Below are positions 1 through 5,658 of a stretch of 7,824 nucleotides of DNA, in pieces. A program made the position numbers and the translations under genes. Positions within the stretch are counted from its first letter, which is position 1. Each line of letters opens with the position of its first letter. The DNA is from Firmicutes bacterium UBA6226 (GTDB taxonomy: Bacteria > Bacillota_A > Clostridia > Peptostreptococcales > Acidaminobacteraceae): the NCBI GenBank assembly GCA_002441045.1, contig DJWQ01000239.1, positions 1 through 7,824 on the forward strand, given 5' to 3'. The notes under the pieces were generated by a model. The model was given only the letters and a program-made list of their open reading frames with translations. It was not told the DNA's origin and searched no databases.

Positions 1-466
1 TGATGAGAATTGCAGCTACAGTCAAAATCCAACGAATACTCATGAAAGTAACACCTAGAAATTTTGCCTCATTTGCCAGCATTGGTACTTTTATAACCGC
101 CCATGAGCTTAAAATTATGACGATATTAGCTACACTTGCACCTTTGGTCATTAACATTTTACTGATAGGAAAGGCTGCATAAATCGGGCCTGCCGATATA
201 CTCCCTAAAACAAGAGACAAAAGATTACCTAGAAGTCCAGATTTTTCGCCAAAGTGTTTAATAATCCATTCTTTTGGAACAAGTGCCTCAATGACCACCG
301 TTAGTAAAAAAATAACAGGTAACACTTCAAACATTTCTATCAAATAATAAATACTATTTTTAATGGCTGTTGTAGCTTTATCCGGCATCAAGGCAAATAG
401 AATTAGGTAAATTACTGCAACAATTACTAGCAACCTATTTTTCTTAATCATCGTTTTTACCATCAT
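1..466 (-). CDS. Half-size permease (ArsP_1/DUF318-like), 3' end cut by window edge
   Basis: This is an integral membrane protein, probably one half of a split permease of the ArsP_1/DUF318 (PF03773) type. About 155 codons are visible and the stop lies beyond the left edge. The visible protein begins MMVKTMIKK and has hydrophobic segments at about residues 11-27, 45-62, 80-100 and 110-125. The stretch GSISAGPIYAAFPISKML resembles the Gly-Pro-rich motif of this family, and a polar VPKEWIIKHFG segment precedes it. The ATG at 466-464 overlaps the TGA of the upstream permease (ATGA), and GGGGGTG lies just before it, so the two are translationally coupled. Families of this kind are proposed exporters of metalloid or thiol compounds; the substrate cannot be read from the sequence. 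The family call is from memory of motifs and is moderately firm. Confidence 0.8.
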   Translation of the reverse strand, partial: MMVKTMIKKNRLLVIVAVIYLILFALMPDKATTAIKNSIYYLIEMFEVLPVIFLLTVVIEALVPKEWIIKHFGEKSGLLGNLLSLVLGSISAGPIYAAFPISKMLMTKGASVANIVIILSSWAVIKVPMLANEAKFLGVTFMSIRWILTVAAILI

Positions 467-945
467 AACAACACCCCCATAGCCGCAGCAATGATAAGTG
501 CCATGACAAAACTAAGCACATTTCTGATTAAGGCGAACTTAAATCCAAATTCTTTCTTTTCAAGTGGAAAAGTCACTATTCCCACCATTGTGAGTGTGGT
601 TAAGAAAGCAACTGCAGGAACAATACTCGCTCCTACATCCACAAATGATCCTACCAGTGGAAAAGCAACAAAAGCAGGTATTAAGGTTACGCTTCCAGCT
701 ACTGCTGCTACAAGAGTCGCCAGTGCTGTATTTTCTGAACCTAAAACACTTTTTATAGACTCGGGTGGTATAAAGGTCAATACAATTCCAATAATGAAAA
801 TAATAGCAATTATTTCTCCAAGCATATTTCCCATCATGCCTTTTGATTTTTTCATTGCTTCAAAGGTCTTCTTCTTGCTTTTGATTAGTGATAGACCAGT
901 TAAAGCAATTGAAATGCCCCAAAATGACAGTGTAAATACATCCAT
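463..945 (-). CDS. Half-size permease (ArsP_1/DUF318-like), 160 aa
   Basis: This is the first gene of the permease pair. The 160-residue protein has about five hydrophobic segments (roughly 3-21, 43-62, 73-103, 106-125 and 138-160). A motif around residues 80-105 (VAGSVTLIPAFVAFPLVGSF) is the counterpart of the GPIYAAFP motif in the next gene. Both proteins are half the usual length of a fused DUF318 permease, so they probably form a heterodimer. The ATG at 945 has GGAGA about 7 bases upstream. The stop overlaps the next start by 4 bases. The gene diverges from the Crp/Fnr-type regulator at 1036, and a palindrome in the shared intergenic region suggests control by that regulator. The substrate is unknown; arsenical, thiol or other small-molecule efflux is possible by family. 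Confidence 0.82.
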   Translation of the reverse strand: MDVFTLSFWGISIALTGLSLIKSKKKTFEAMKKSKGMMGNMLGEIIAIIFIIGIVLTFIPPESIKSVLGSENTALATLVAAVAGSVTLIPAFVAFPLVGSFVDVGASIVPAVAFLTTLTMVGIVTFPLEKKEFGFKFALIRNVLSFVMALIIAAAMGVLL

Positions 946-957
946 TTGAAAATCTCC

Positions 958-986
958 TTCCCATTCTTTTAGACAAAGTATATACT
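958..986 (+). promoter_or_regulatory. Predicted promoter of the Crp/Fnr-type regulator
   Basis: On the plus strand TTCCCA (958-963) and TATACT (981-986) are 17 bases apart, placing the transcription start near 993. The -10 box overlaps that of the divergent permease promoter, because AGTATATACT at 977-986 is itself a perfect palindrome. The -35 box is weak. Confidence 0.35.
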
Positions 987-994
987 ATAGTCAA
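977..994 (-). promoter_or_regulatory. Predicted promoter of the permease pair
   Basis: On the minus strand a TATACT -10 hexamer lies at 982-977 and puts the transcription start near 970, leaving a leader of about 24 bases with the ribosome binding site. It has no recognisable -35 box, but the palindrome at 1005-1018 is centred exactly at -41.5, the class II activator position. A second possible minus-strand promoter is TTGACT (994-989), a 17-base spacer, then TAAAAG (971-966); it would leave a leader of only about 14 bases. Prediction only. Confidence 0.4.
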
Positions 995-1004
995 AAAGAG
1001 TGGC

Positions 1005-1018
1005 GTTACCTCGGTAAC
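1005..1018. promoter_or_regulatory. Palindromic operator, Crp/Fnr-type spacing
   Basis: GTTACCTCGGTAAC is a perfect 14-bp palindrome. Read as GTTAC-N4-GTAAC it has the 5-4-5 layout of Fnr-type sites (TTGAT-N4-ATCAA) but different half-sites. This fits a regulator whose recognition helix differs from Fnr (TSLSR where Fnr has ETISR). It lies about +13 to +26 from the predicted start of the regulator gene, where binding would repress, and at -41.5 from the predicted permease start, where binding would activate. Confidence 0.5.
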
Positions 1019-1035
1019 TTCCGAAAGGATATTTA

Positions 1036-1704
1036 ATGAATTTGCCAACAAACATTTTTAACGATTTTTCACTTTTGAAGACTATACCCGAAAGTTATTG
1101 GGAACAGAACCTTTACGCCAATAAGCATATTCAAGTAAACAAATATTCACAAGGCGAAATCATACATTTTGATGGTGATTGCTGTAGTTCAATTGACGTT
1201 ATTTTGAATGGACAAGTTGTCATAGAACGGATTGATGATGCCGGAAATTTGATGAGGATTACCGAGTTTTCCCCCGACGATATTCTTGGGGGCAATTTAT
1301 TATTTTCTAAGAATCCTTGCTATCCAATGATGGTTACTGCTAAAACAGAGGTAATGTTGCTCAGCATCGCCAAGAATCTCGTTTTTGATTTTTGTGCAAC
1401 AAATAAAGATTTCTTAAAAGTTTACTTAGAATATATTTCCGATCATTCACTATTACTGGGTGACAAACTTAAACATTATGTGAATCGTTCTATTCGCGAA
1501 AGTATCATCGCTTATTTAAAAAGCGAATATAAAATACAGAAGAGTCAGACGCTACAACTTCGCTTAACAAAAAAAGAACTTGCTGATCGTATTGGGGTGC
1601 AACGCACTTCGCTGTCACGGGAATTACAGAAGATGAAGAATGAAGGACTTGTTGAATATGATAAGTCCAGTATTTCTATACTTGTTCAGAGTATACTTTT
1701 ATAG
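1036..1704 (+). CDS. Crp/Fnr-family transcriptional regulator, 222 aa
   Basis: This is a DNA-binding regulator with an N-terminal cyclic-nucleotide-binding-like beta barrel (about residues 20-120), a dimerisation helix (about 123-150) and a C-terminal winged helix (about 165-218). The helix-turn-helix is seen in LTKKELADRIGVQRTSLSRE (177-196). The phosphate-binding cassette of true CRP is not conserved: the equivalent stretch reads LGGNLLFSKNPCYP, without the usual Glu and Arg that hold cAMP. There is no Fnr-type four-cysteine N-terminal cluster either. Cysteines are at 49, 50, 95 and 120, so a thiol or metal signal is conceivable but unproven. AAAGGAT lies 5 bases before the ATG. The gene diverges from the permease pair and probably controls it and itself through the palindrome at 1005-1018. 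The family call is firm; the ligand is unknown. Confidence 0.9.
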   Translation: MNLPTNIFNDFSLLKTIPESYWEQNLYANKHIQVNKYSQGEIIHFDGDCCSSIDVILNGQVVIERIDDAGNLMRITEFSPDDILGGNLLFSKNPCYPMMVTAKTEVMLLSIAKNLVFDFCATNKDFLKVYLEYISDHSLLLGDKLKHYVNRSIRESIIAYLKSEYKIQKSQTLQLRLTKKELADRIGVQRTSLSRELQKMKNEGLVEYDKSSISILVQSILL

Positions 1705-1817
1705 ATTTGAACATATTATCTACAGCGATAGAACCTTAGAGCATTTTAAACTCCGCCTGCATAACAACCTCTTATTCTGCATCCCAAAGTGTCAATAACG
1801 GTTTAATTTTTGATATG

Positions 1818-1847
1818 AAAAAACCGGAGTCAACTATTTGACTCCGG
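1818..1847 (-). terminator. Rho-independent terminator, repeat copy 1
   Basis: CCGGAGTCAA and TTGACTCCGG form a perfect 10-bp stem with a 4-base loop (1824-1847). On the minus strand six T follow at 1823-1818. A near copy is at 5578-5607. It lies about 90 bases beyond a first terminator (1940-1991), so it may act as a backup for the selenoprotein operon and may shield it from the convergent regulator gene. Confidence 0.75.
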
Positions 1848-1939
1848 CTTCAAATCCATTTTAACTTCACATATTATAAGACGCTTGATAAGTCGATACT
1901 AAAAAAATGCAGTAATGTTTTTGTACCACAAAATTCAAC

Positions 1940-1991
1940 AAAAAAAGAGGCTTGTCTATAGGTTATTAAGTTGACCTACAAACAATGCCTC
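1940..1991 (-). terminator. Rho-independent terminator of the ArsR-selenoprotein operon
   Basis: On the minus strand GAGGC, TTGT and TAGGT pair in order with ACCTA, ACAA and GCCTC across small bulges, and seven T follow (1946-1940). It lies about 120 bases after the TAA of the selenoprotein gene and is the first strong terminator after it. Confidence 0.7.
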
Positions 1992-2111
1992 ATTTATCTT
2001 CACTAAATATCTGCTAACTTTTATCTCTGATTTAGTACTCTACCATTGTTAAAACTGCTTTCATCCATATTCATTCACTACATTACTTTGCACCTAAGTC
2101 CGTATTCAGTT

Positions 2112-3272
2112 TTACCTGCTGAACAAACCTAAAAACCCATTAGCTTTAATAAACTTAACAAATATAGTTGTATAAATGACTACCGCTGCAATAATACTTA
2201 GGTAATTAAAAAGATCCAAATAGAAGTTCCCAATGTACAAACCTTGTACATATACACCCAAAACTTGAGTGCCTACAAACGCTCAGACCATTCCCCACTG
2301 TGGTGCGGAATAACTGCTTTTTAGAAAATGATTTTTCAGATAGTCACCAATCAAATAAATTGTATACACTGCCCATATCAGAGTTATCGCAAAAGAGGCA
2401 TTCACTATTATAAAAGATAATCCGCTAAAATCAACAGATAAAAGTGTCTGTCCATAAGAAGCTAATCTAAAAAGACTTAGCCCATACAGACACGTAATGG
2501 GGATCACTAAAAAAAATGCAGGTAGAATTGGCATATCAGGCAGCTTAGCCCCTTTGATATGATTGGTCATCAGATGAGTCAGTTTAACAGCCAATATTAA
2601 TAGTCCCACAATGACCGTAAAGACTGTTCCAAATACCGCAATATTAGAAATAGTATCATTGCTAGCCATTATGGCAATGCCTGAGCCAGTTAAACTCACC
2701 AATCCAAATGCAAATGTGTCTAGCAACCAAACAAAGTTAAATTTGTGCATATCAGTGGATTCTGTACGCCAAGTTTTCACGACTTTCAGTTCCAAATAGA
2801 AAAGACTAATCAACAAGAAGCCAAAATACATCAACGAGGGGAGCATCAGTGCCTGTAAGTTTTTCGATAAAAAAGGAACGAAAAATCCAACTGGTGCCCA
2901 TAATACATTTGCAGTCATCCCTAATGAACCTACAATAGCAAATATTGTGACGTTTTTATAAGGATCACTTATAAATTCCGAAAAAGTTCCTTTAATCTTC
3001 AGCCACTTGATCAGTCCACCTAAAAACACGGTGGTCAGACTTAAATGCACTACAATACTGACAAGCATAATAGCTGTCAGAACACCATAAAGTCCAACGT
3101 CCATACCACTCATGCTACCCCATGGCATATCAGAAAATTTAATAAGTCCTCTTTCATGAGGAATAGCAAATTGCAAGAAGTTAAAAGGCATTAGTGAAAT
3201 GCCTCCAGCCGCTAACGAAGCCTGAAAAAACAATGGGTTAAAACTGACCTTTTTATTCATTTTATTCCCCAT
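2112..3272 (-). CDS. Selenocysteine-containing polytopic membrane protein (TsoY-like), UGA at 2283-2285 read as Sec
   Basis: This 386-residue protein has about ten membrane segments (roughly 13-37, 60-90, 106-132, 143-164, 181-203, 209-232, 248-270, 283-309, 324-346 and 350-374). The frame meets TGA at codon 330 (2285-2283) and stays open for 56 more codons to TAA at 2114-2112. That tail supplies the end of one membrane helix and a complete last helix with a basic end. A SECIS-like hairpin follows the TGA, so I read residue 330 as selenocysteine, in the context PQWGMV-U-AFVGTQ. Ten helices recall the TehA/SLAC1 fold, and I recall a family called TsoY (seleno)protein that fits; neither could be checked. 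The start at 3272 overlaps the upstream stop (TAATG). ATG at 3260, with GGGGA five bases before it, is an equally good start. It is the last gene of the ArsR operon. If the TGA were a true stop, the product would be 329 residues and end mid-helix. Confidence 0.82.
2244..2285 (-). promoter_or_regulatory. Bacterial SECIS element with its UGA codon
   Basis: Number the bases after the UGA from 1 (position 2282) onwards. GCACUCA (11-17) pairs with UGGGUGU (23-29) to give a 7-bp upper stem, including two G-U pairs, with the 5-base loop AGUUU (18-22). Below a small internal loop, UUGUA (5-9) pairs with UACAA (35-39). The loop G is 19 bases after the UGA. As I recall the E. coli fdhF SECIS, its loop is AGGUCU with G also at 19. 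This meets the known bacterial rule of a short loop with G in its first two positions, about 16-37 bases after the UGA. Confidence 0.75.
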
Positions 3273-3592
3273 TAGAACGTTAACACCTTGTCAGCCCATT
3301 CAACCAGATCTACACAATCATTCATCGTAGATAGAGGACAAACAGCAGTCCCATTTAAATTTCTTGACTGTAAGCACGTTCCACACGCCAGAATCTCTCC
3401 ACCAAGTTCATGAAAAGCTCTGACCTGAGCAGAAATATCAAAATGTTCATCTACAACATTTTCAATTTCTACACCTTCTCCCATAAGAAATACTTTTACT
3501 TCATGGTCTCTTTTTTTTGAAGTTACAGCGAAACGCATAGCATTCCACGCCTTCTCAAGTTCTTTTGTTTCAATAATAATTCCTAACTTCAT
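3272..3592 (-). CDS. DsrE-like small cysteine-rich protein, 106 aa
   Basis: This is a small soluble protein of the DsrE/DsrF-like fold, a family that includes sulfur carriers in which a cysteine takes persulfide sulfur. It opens with MKLGIIIETKELEKAWNAMR. The middle has the hydrophobic strand EVKVFLMGEGVEI (31-43), and residues 58-75 (RAFHELGGEILACGTCLQ) carry a CGTC pair at C70 and C73. C85 and C93 follow. The frame could open at 3619, but ATG at 3592 has AGGAGG seven bases upstream, so I start there. The gene sits 23 bases after the desulfurase stop and overlaps the membrane selenoprotein gene by one base, so it is part of the operon. It may receive sulfur or selenium from the desulfurase and pass it to the membrane protein; that route is inferred. 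Confidence 0.85.
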   Translation of the reverse strand: MKLGIIIETKELEKAWNAMRFAVTSKKRDHEVKVFLMGEGVEIENVVDEHFDISAQVRAFHELGGEILACGTCLQSRNLNGTAVCPLSTMNDCVDLVEWADKVLTF

Positions 3593-3615
3593 ATCCATAC
3601 CTCCTAATTTTGTAA

Positions 3616-4728
3616 TCAAATTATCACTTTCTCCAACTTTGAAATAACAACGTCTATCTCTTCCTTAGTGGTATACCTGCCAAGACTAAACCTTACCGCT
3701 CCGCGTCCAACTTCTTCAGCTACTCCCATAGCCGCTAAAACTGGAGATATGGTCGTCATGCCAGAATGACATGCAGATCCAGTTGATGCTGCAGTATCCA
3801 TAAGTTGATTCAACACCTCATGTCCATTATACCCAGGAAAGCTAACATTTAGCGTATTGGGAAGACGCTTTTCTGGGTGTCCATTCAAGACAACCCGTTC
3901 TCCAAAAATTTGTCTTATCCGCTCATAGAAGTATTCAGTTAATTTTCGCACTTCATCATTGTTAAGCGTTTCTGTGGCAATTTCACATGCTTTTCCTAAG
4001 CCAACTTCAAGAATAATATTTTCTGTTCCCGCACGTCTGCCACTTTCATGACCAGCTCCATGGATCAAGGGTTCAATGTGAATCCCATTCTTTATAAACA
4101 AGGCACCAATGCCTTTAGGTGCATATAGTTTATGGCCTGCCAAGGTTAGGAAATCCACACCTAAGTCATAAACATTAATAGGCACTTTGCCTACGGATTG
4201 TGATGCATCTGTATGAAAAAGCACCTGATGCTTTTTACATATTTGAGATATCTCTTTGATTGGTTGAATTGTACCTGTTTCATTGTTAGAATGCATGATG
4301 GTTACCAAAATTGTTTGTTCTGTGATTAATTTCTCAACATCCGCCGGATTAACCATTCCATATTCATCAACAGGCACATAGCTCACTTCATAGCCAATGG
4401 TTTCAAGAAACTTACACGGATTAATAATTGCAGGGTGCTCAATTTTTGAAGTAATGATGTGTTTACCTTTATCTTGGTAACTATGGGCAACACCTTTTAA
4501 AACGGTATTGTTCGACTCACTCCCACCGCTTGTAAATACGATTTCACTCTCTAAACAGCCCAAAAGTCCTGCAACCTGTTTTCTTGCATTATCAATTGCA
4601 TCTTTAGCCTCAATACCGAAAGTATGGCTACTAGATGGGTTTCCAAAATATCCATAAAGATATGGTACCATTGCATCTGCAACAGCTTTATCTATAGGTG
4701 TTGTGGCATTGTAGTCAAGATAGATCAT
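3616..4728 (-). CDS. NifS/IscS-like cysteine desulfurase, 370 aa
   Basis: This is a PLP-dependent class V aminotransferase-fold enzyme that removes sulfur from cysteine as an enzyme-bound persulfide; relatives also release selenium from selenocysteine. It starts MIYLDYNATTP, typical of the family. The PLP pocket is visible: SGGSESNN (67-74), H98 in KIEHPA, D174 and Q177 in HTDASQ, and the Schiff-base lysine K200 in GHKLYAPKG. The mobile-loop cysteine is C320 in STGSACHSG, where His replaces the usual Thr or Ser after Cys. RRAGTEN (231-237) and R346 are also conserved. Length is close to the family norm. AGGAGG precedes the ATG with good spacing. It lies between the CGGC gene (30-base gap) and the DsrE gene (23-base gap). 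A selenium-supply or sulfur-mobilising role specific to this operon is inferred; it is probably not the housekeeping IscS. Confidence 0.93.
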   Translation of the reverse strand: MIYLDYNATTPIDKAVADAMVPYLYGYFGNPSSSHTFGIEAKDAIDNARKQVAGLLGCLESEIVFTSGGSESNNTVLKGVAHSYQDKGKHIITSKIEHPAIINPCKFLETIGYEVSYVPVDEYGMVNPADVEKLITEQTILVTIMHSNNETGTIQPIKEISQICKKHQVLFHTDASQSVGKVPINVYDLGVDFLTLAGHKLYAPKGIGALFIKNGIHIEPLIHGAGHESGRRAGTENIILEVGLGKACEIATETLNNDEVRKLTEYFYERIRQIFGERVVLNGHPEKRLPNTLNVSFPGYNGHEVLNQLMDTAASTGSACHSGMTTISPVLAAMGVAEEVGRGAVRFSLGRYTTKEEIDVVISKLEKVII

Positions 4729-4758
4729 TCGAATCGCCTCCTCCTTTCATAAGATGAG

Positions 4759-5091
4759 TTAGTGCGTATAATCTATTATATTAATCGAATCTCCAACTTT
4801 CTTCACGATCGCTGCTTTCATTTGCTCCGCATGAGGACACGGGAACCCAATCGGGTTACCTCGAGTGATACATGAAGCAAGAACAATTGTATCTGCTCCA
4901 CGCTTGACCATCTCAGCTGCTCTCGTCACAGCTTTCTTGCCGGGACACCCACCGCACGTCGTTACACCAACAACTTCGATATCTTCTTCAACGCCTTCGA
5001 ATGCCAATTTCTTAGTGTTCATAACCTTAAAACAAGTTGTAGCAGGGCACATATCCTCTGTCTGCATACATCTAATTAATCCTACCTTCAT
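4759..5091 (-). CDS. CGGC-domain protein, 110 aa
   Basis: This small protein of the CGGC-domain family (PF08821) is named for C46-G-G-C49 in VTTCGGCPGKK. Seven cysteines are present (8, 15, 20, 46, 49, 74, 85), in an arrangement suited to metal binding or thiol redox work. Strands such as MKVGLIRC (1-8), IEVVGVTT (38-45) and ADTIVLASC (66-74) suggest an alpha/beta fold. The family's biochemical function is not established, though its members often sit beside redox or metal genes. The ATG at 5091 overlaps the ArsR stop (ATGA), so the two genes are translationally coupled. The protein may be the sensor partner or a sulfur/metal carrier for the operon; this is inference. Confidence 0.88.
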   Translation of the reverse strand: MKVGLIRCMQTEDMCPATTCFKVMNTKKLAFEGVEEDIEVVGVTTCGGCPGKKAVTRAAEMVKRGADTIVLASCITRGNPIGFPCPHAEQMKAAIVKKVGDSINIIDYTH

Positions 5092-5432
5092 TTTTCGGTC
5101 CCCTCATTTCTTATTGATTTAATCTTATCAAATTGTTTTTCCATCTGCTCAACCATAGCATCTCTCATAATCATGCATGCTTGTAGCGTTTTAGGATTAT
5201 CCAGAGAATAGTACATTTTAGTTCCCTCACGTCTTACTGTCACTACGCCCTTTTCTCGCATGACAGCTAAATGTTGTGATATATTAGGTATCTTAACTTC
5301 CATTTTGGATGCAATTTCTTCAACACAGAGTTCTTGAGTACCTAATAAAAATAGAATTTCTATCCTTTTGGGGTTTGCCATGAACTTGCAAAATTCTGCA
5401 TGTAATTTAAATAACTCTTTTTCAGTTTGCAC
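5088..5432 (-). CDS. ArsR/SmtB-family repressor, 114 aa, GTG start
   Basis: This is a winged-helix repressor of the ArsR/SmtB family and the first gene of the operon. The core runs from about residue 10 to 90: ANPKRIEILFLLGTQELCVE (19-38) leads into helix 3, the recognition helix is near KIPNISQHLAVMRE (47-60), and the wing is VVTVRREGTKMYYSL (63-77). Cysteines are at 15, 36 and 86. C36 lies in ELCVEE, the place of the arsenic-binding CVC motif in classical ArsR, but there is only one Cys there. A TTG-started frame reaches 5471, but it begins inside the operator. GTG at 5432 has AAGGAG nine bases upstream, so I use it. The signal may be a metalloid, metal or persulfide. Autoregulation is likely through the operator at 5453-5474. 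Confidence 0.9.
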   Translation of the reverse strand: MQTEKELFKLHAEFCKFMANPKRIEILFLLGTQELCVEEIASKMEVKIPNISQHLAVMREKGVVTVRREGTKMYYSLDNPKTLQACMIMRDAMVEQMEKQFDKIKSIRNEGTEK

Positions 5433-5452
5433 AGCGATTTGCTCCTTTTTCG

Positions 5453-5474
5453 TATTTGCGTACTTTCGCAAATA
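5453..5474. promoter_or_regulatory. ArsR-type operator, 22-bp inverted repeat
   Basis: TATTTGCG-N6-CGCAAATA is a perfect inverted repeat with 8-bp arms. It lies about +7 to +28 from the predicted transcription start and upstream of the ribosome binding site of the ArsR gene, where a bound repressor would block the operon. Confidence 0.65.
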
Positions 5475-5486
5475 GATGATAAGTTC

Positions 5487-5516
5487 ATGTTAAACCATTT
5501 GATAATGATTTGTCAA
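5487..5516 (-). promoter_or_regulatory. Promoter of the ArsR-selenoprotein operon
   Basis: On the minus strand a perfect TTGACA (-35) at 5516-5511 and TAACAT (-10) at 5492-5487 are 18 bases apart, giving a start near 5480. It is the only good promoter seen for the five-gene operon. Confidence 0.6.
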
Positions 5517-5577
5517 TAGTGTTCTCATGTTCTTTTCCTGCAATAGTTTTTCAAACCTTTAGTTTAGATTATGATAT

Positions 5578-5607
5578 AAAAAACCGGAATCAATTTTTTG
5601 ACTCCGG
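5578..5607 (-). terminator. Rho-independent terminator, repeat copy 2
   Basis: This is the near twin of the hairpin at 1818-1847, with 3 differences in 34 bases. The 10-bp stem on the minus strand keeps one G-U pair and is followed by six T (5583-5578). It ends transcription of the nuclease-like gene before the ArsR promoter. Confidence 0.75.
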
Positions 5608-5658
5608 CTTCAAAGCTATTTAAATTCATATGCATACGGTTCTTGCATAAGCTCTGGA

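Larger units (their letters stand above)
1705..2111. other. Non-coding stretch between two convergent genes
   Basis: These 407 bases separate the regulator at 1036-1704 from the selenoprotein gene that ends at 2112. They hold two minus-strand terminator hairpins, at 1940-1991 and 1818-1847. The only other open frame I looked at is a minus-strand run of 17 codons (MNMDESSFNNG...), which has no convincing ribosome binding site and which I do not call. No RNA gene is recognised. Confidence 0.6.

Noticed and set aside
491..949. Plus-strand open frame of 152 codons
   Set aside because: It is the antisense shadow of the permease gene at 463-945, with no ribosome binding site.
1824..1855. Plus-strand terminator for the Crp/Fnr gene
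   Set aside because: The hairpin is followed by CTTCAAATCC on the plus strand, not a T-run; the T-run is on the minus side.
1996..2062. Short minus-strand frame MNMDESSFNNG... (17 codons) as a small gene or transposase remnant
   Set aside because: No ribosome binding site, no recognisable match, and it lies between a stop codon and a terminator.
2283..2285. TGA as the true stop of the membrane protein gene, or as a nonsense mutation
   Set aside because: The frame continues 56 codons with membrane-helix composition, and a SECIS-like hairpin sits at the correct distance. A mutation would not bring a SECIS with it. It remains the main alternative until homologues are compared.
3616..3618. TGA at the end of the desulfurase as a second selenocysteine codon
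   Set aside because: The frame hits TAG three codons later and the protein is already full length.
5433..5471. TTG at 5471 as the ArsR start
   Set aside because: It falls inside the operator and lacks a ribosome binding site. GTG at 5432 has AAGGAG at good spacing and begins the conserved part.
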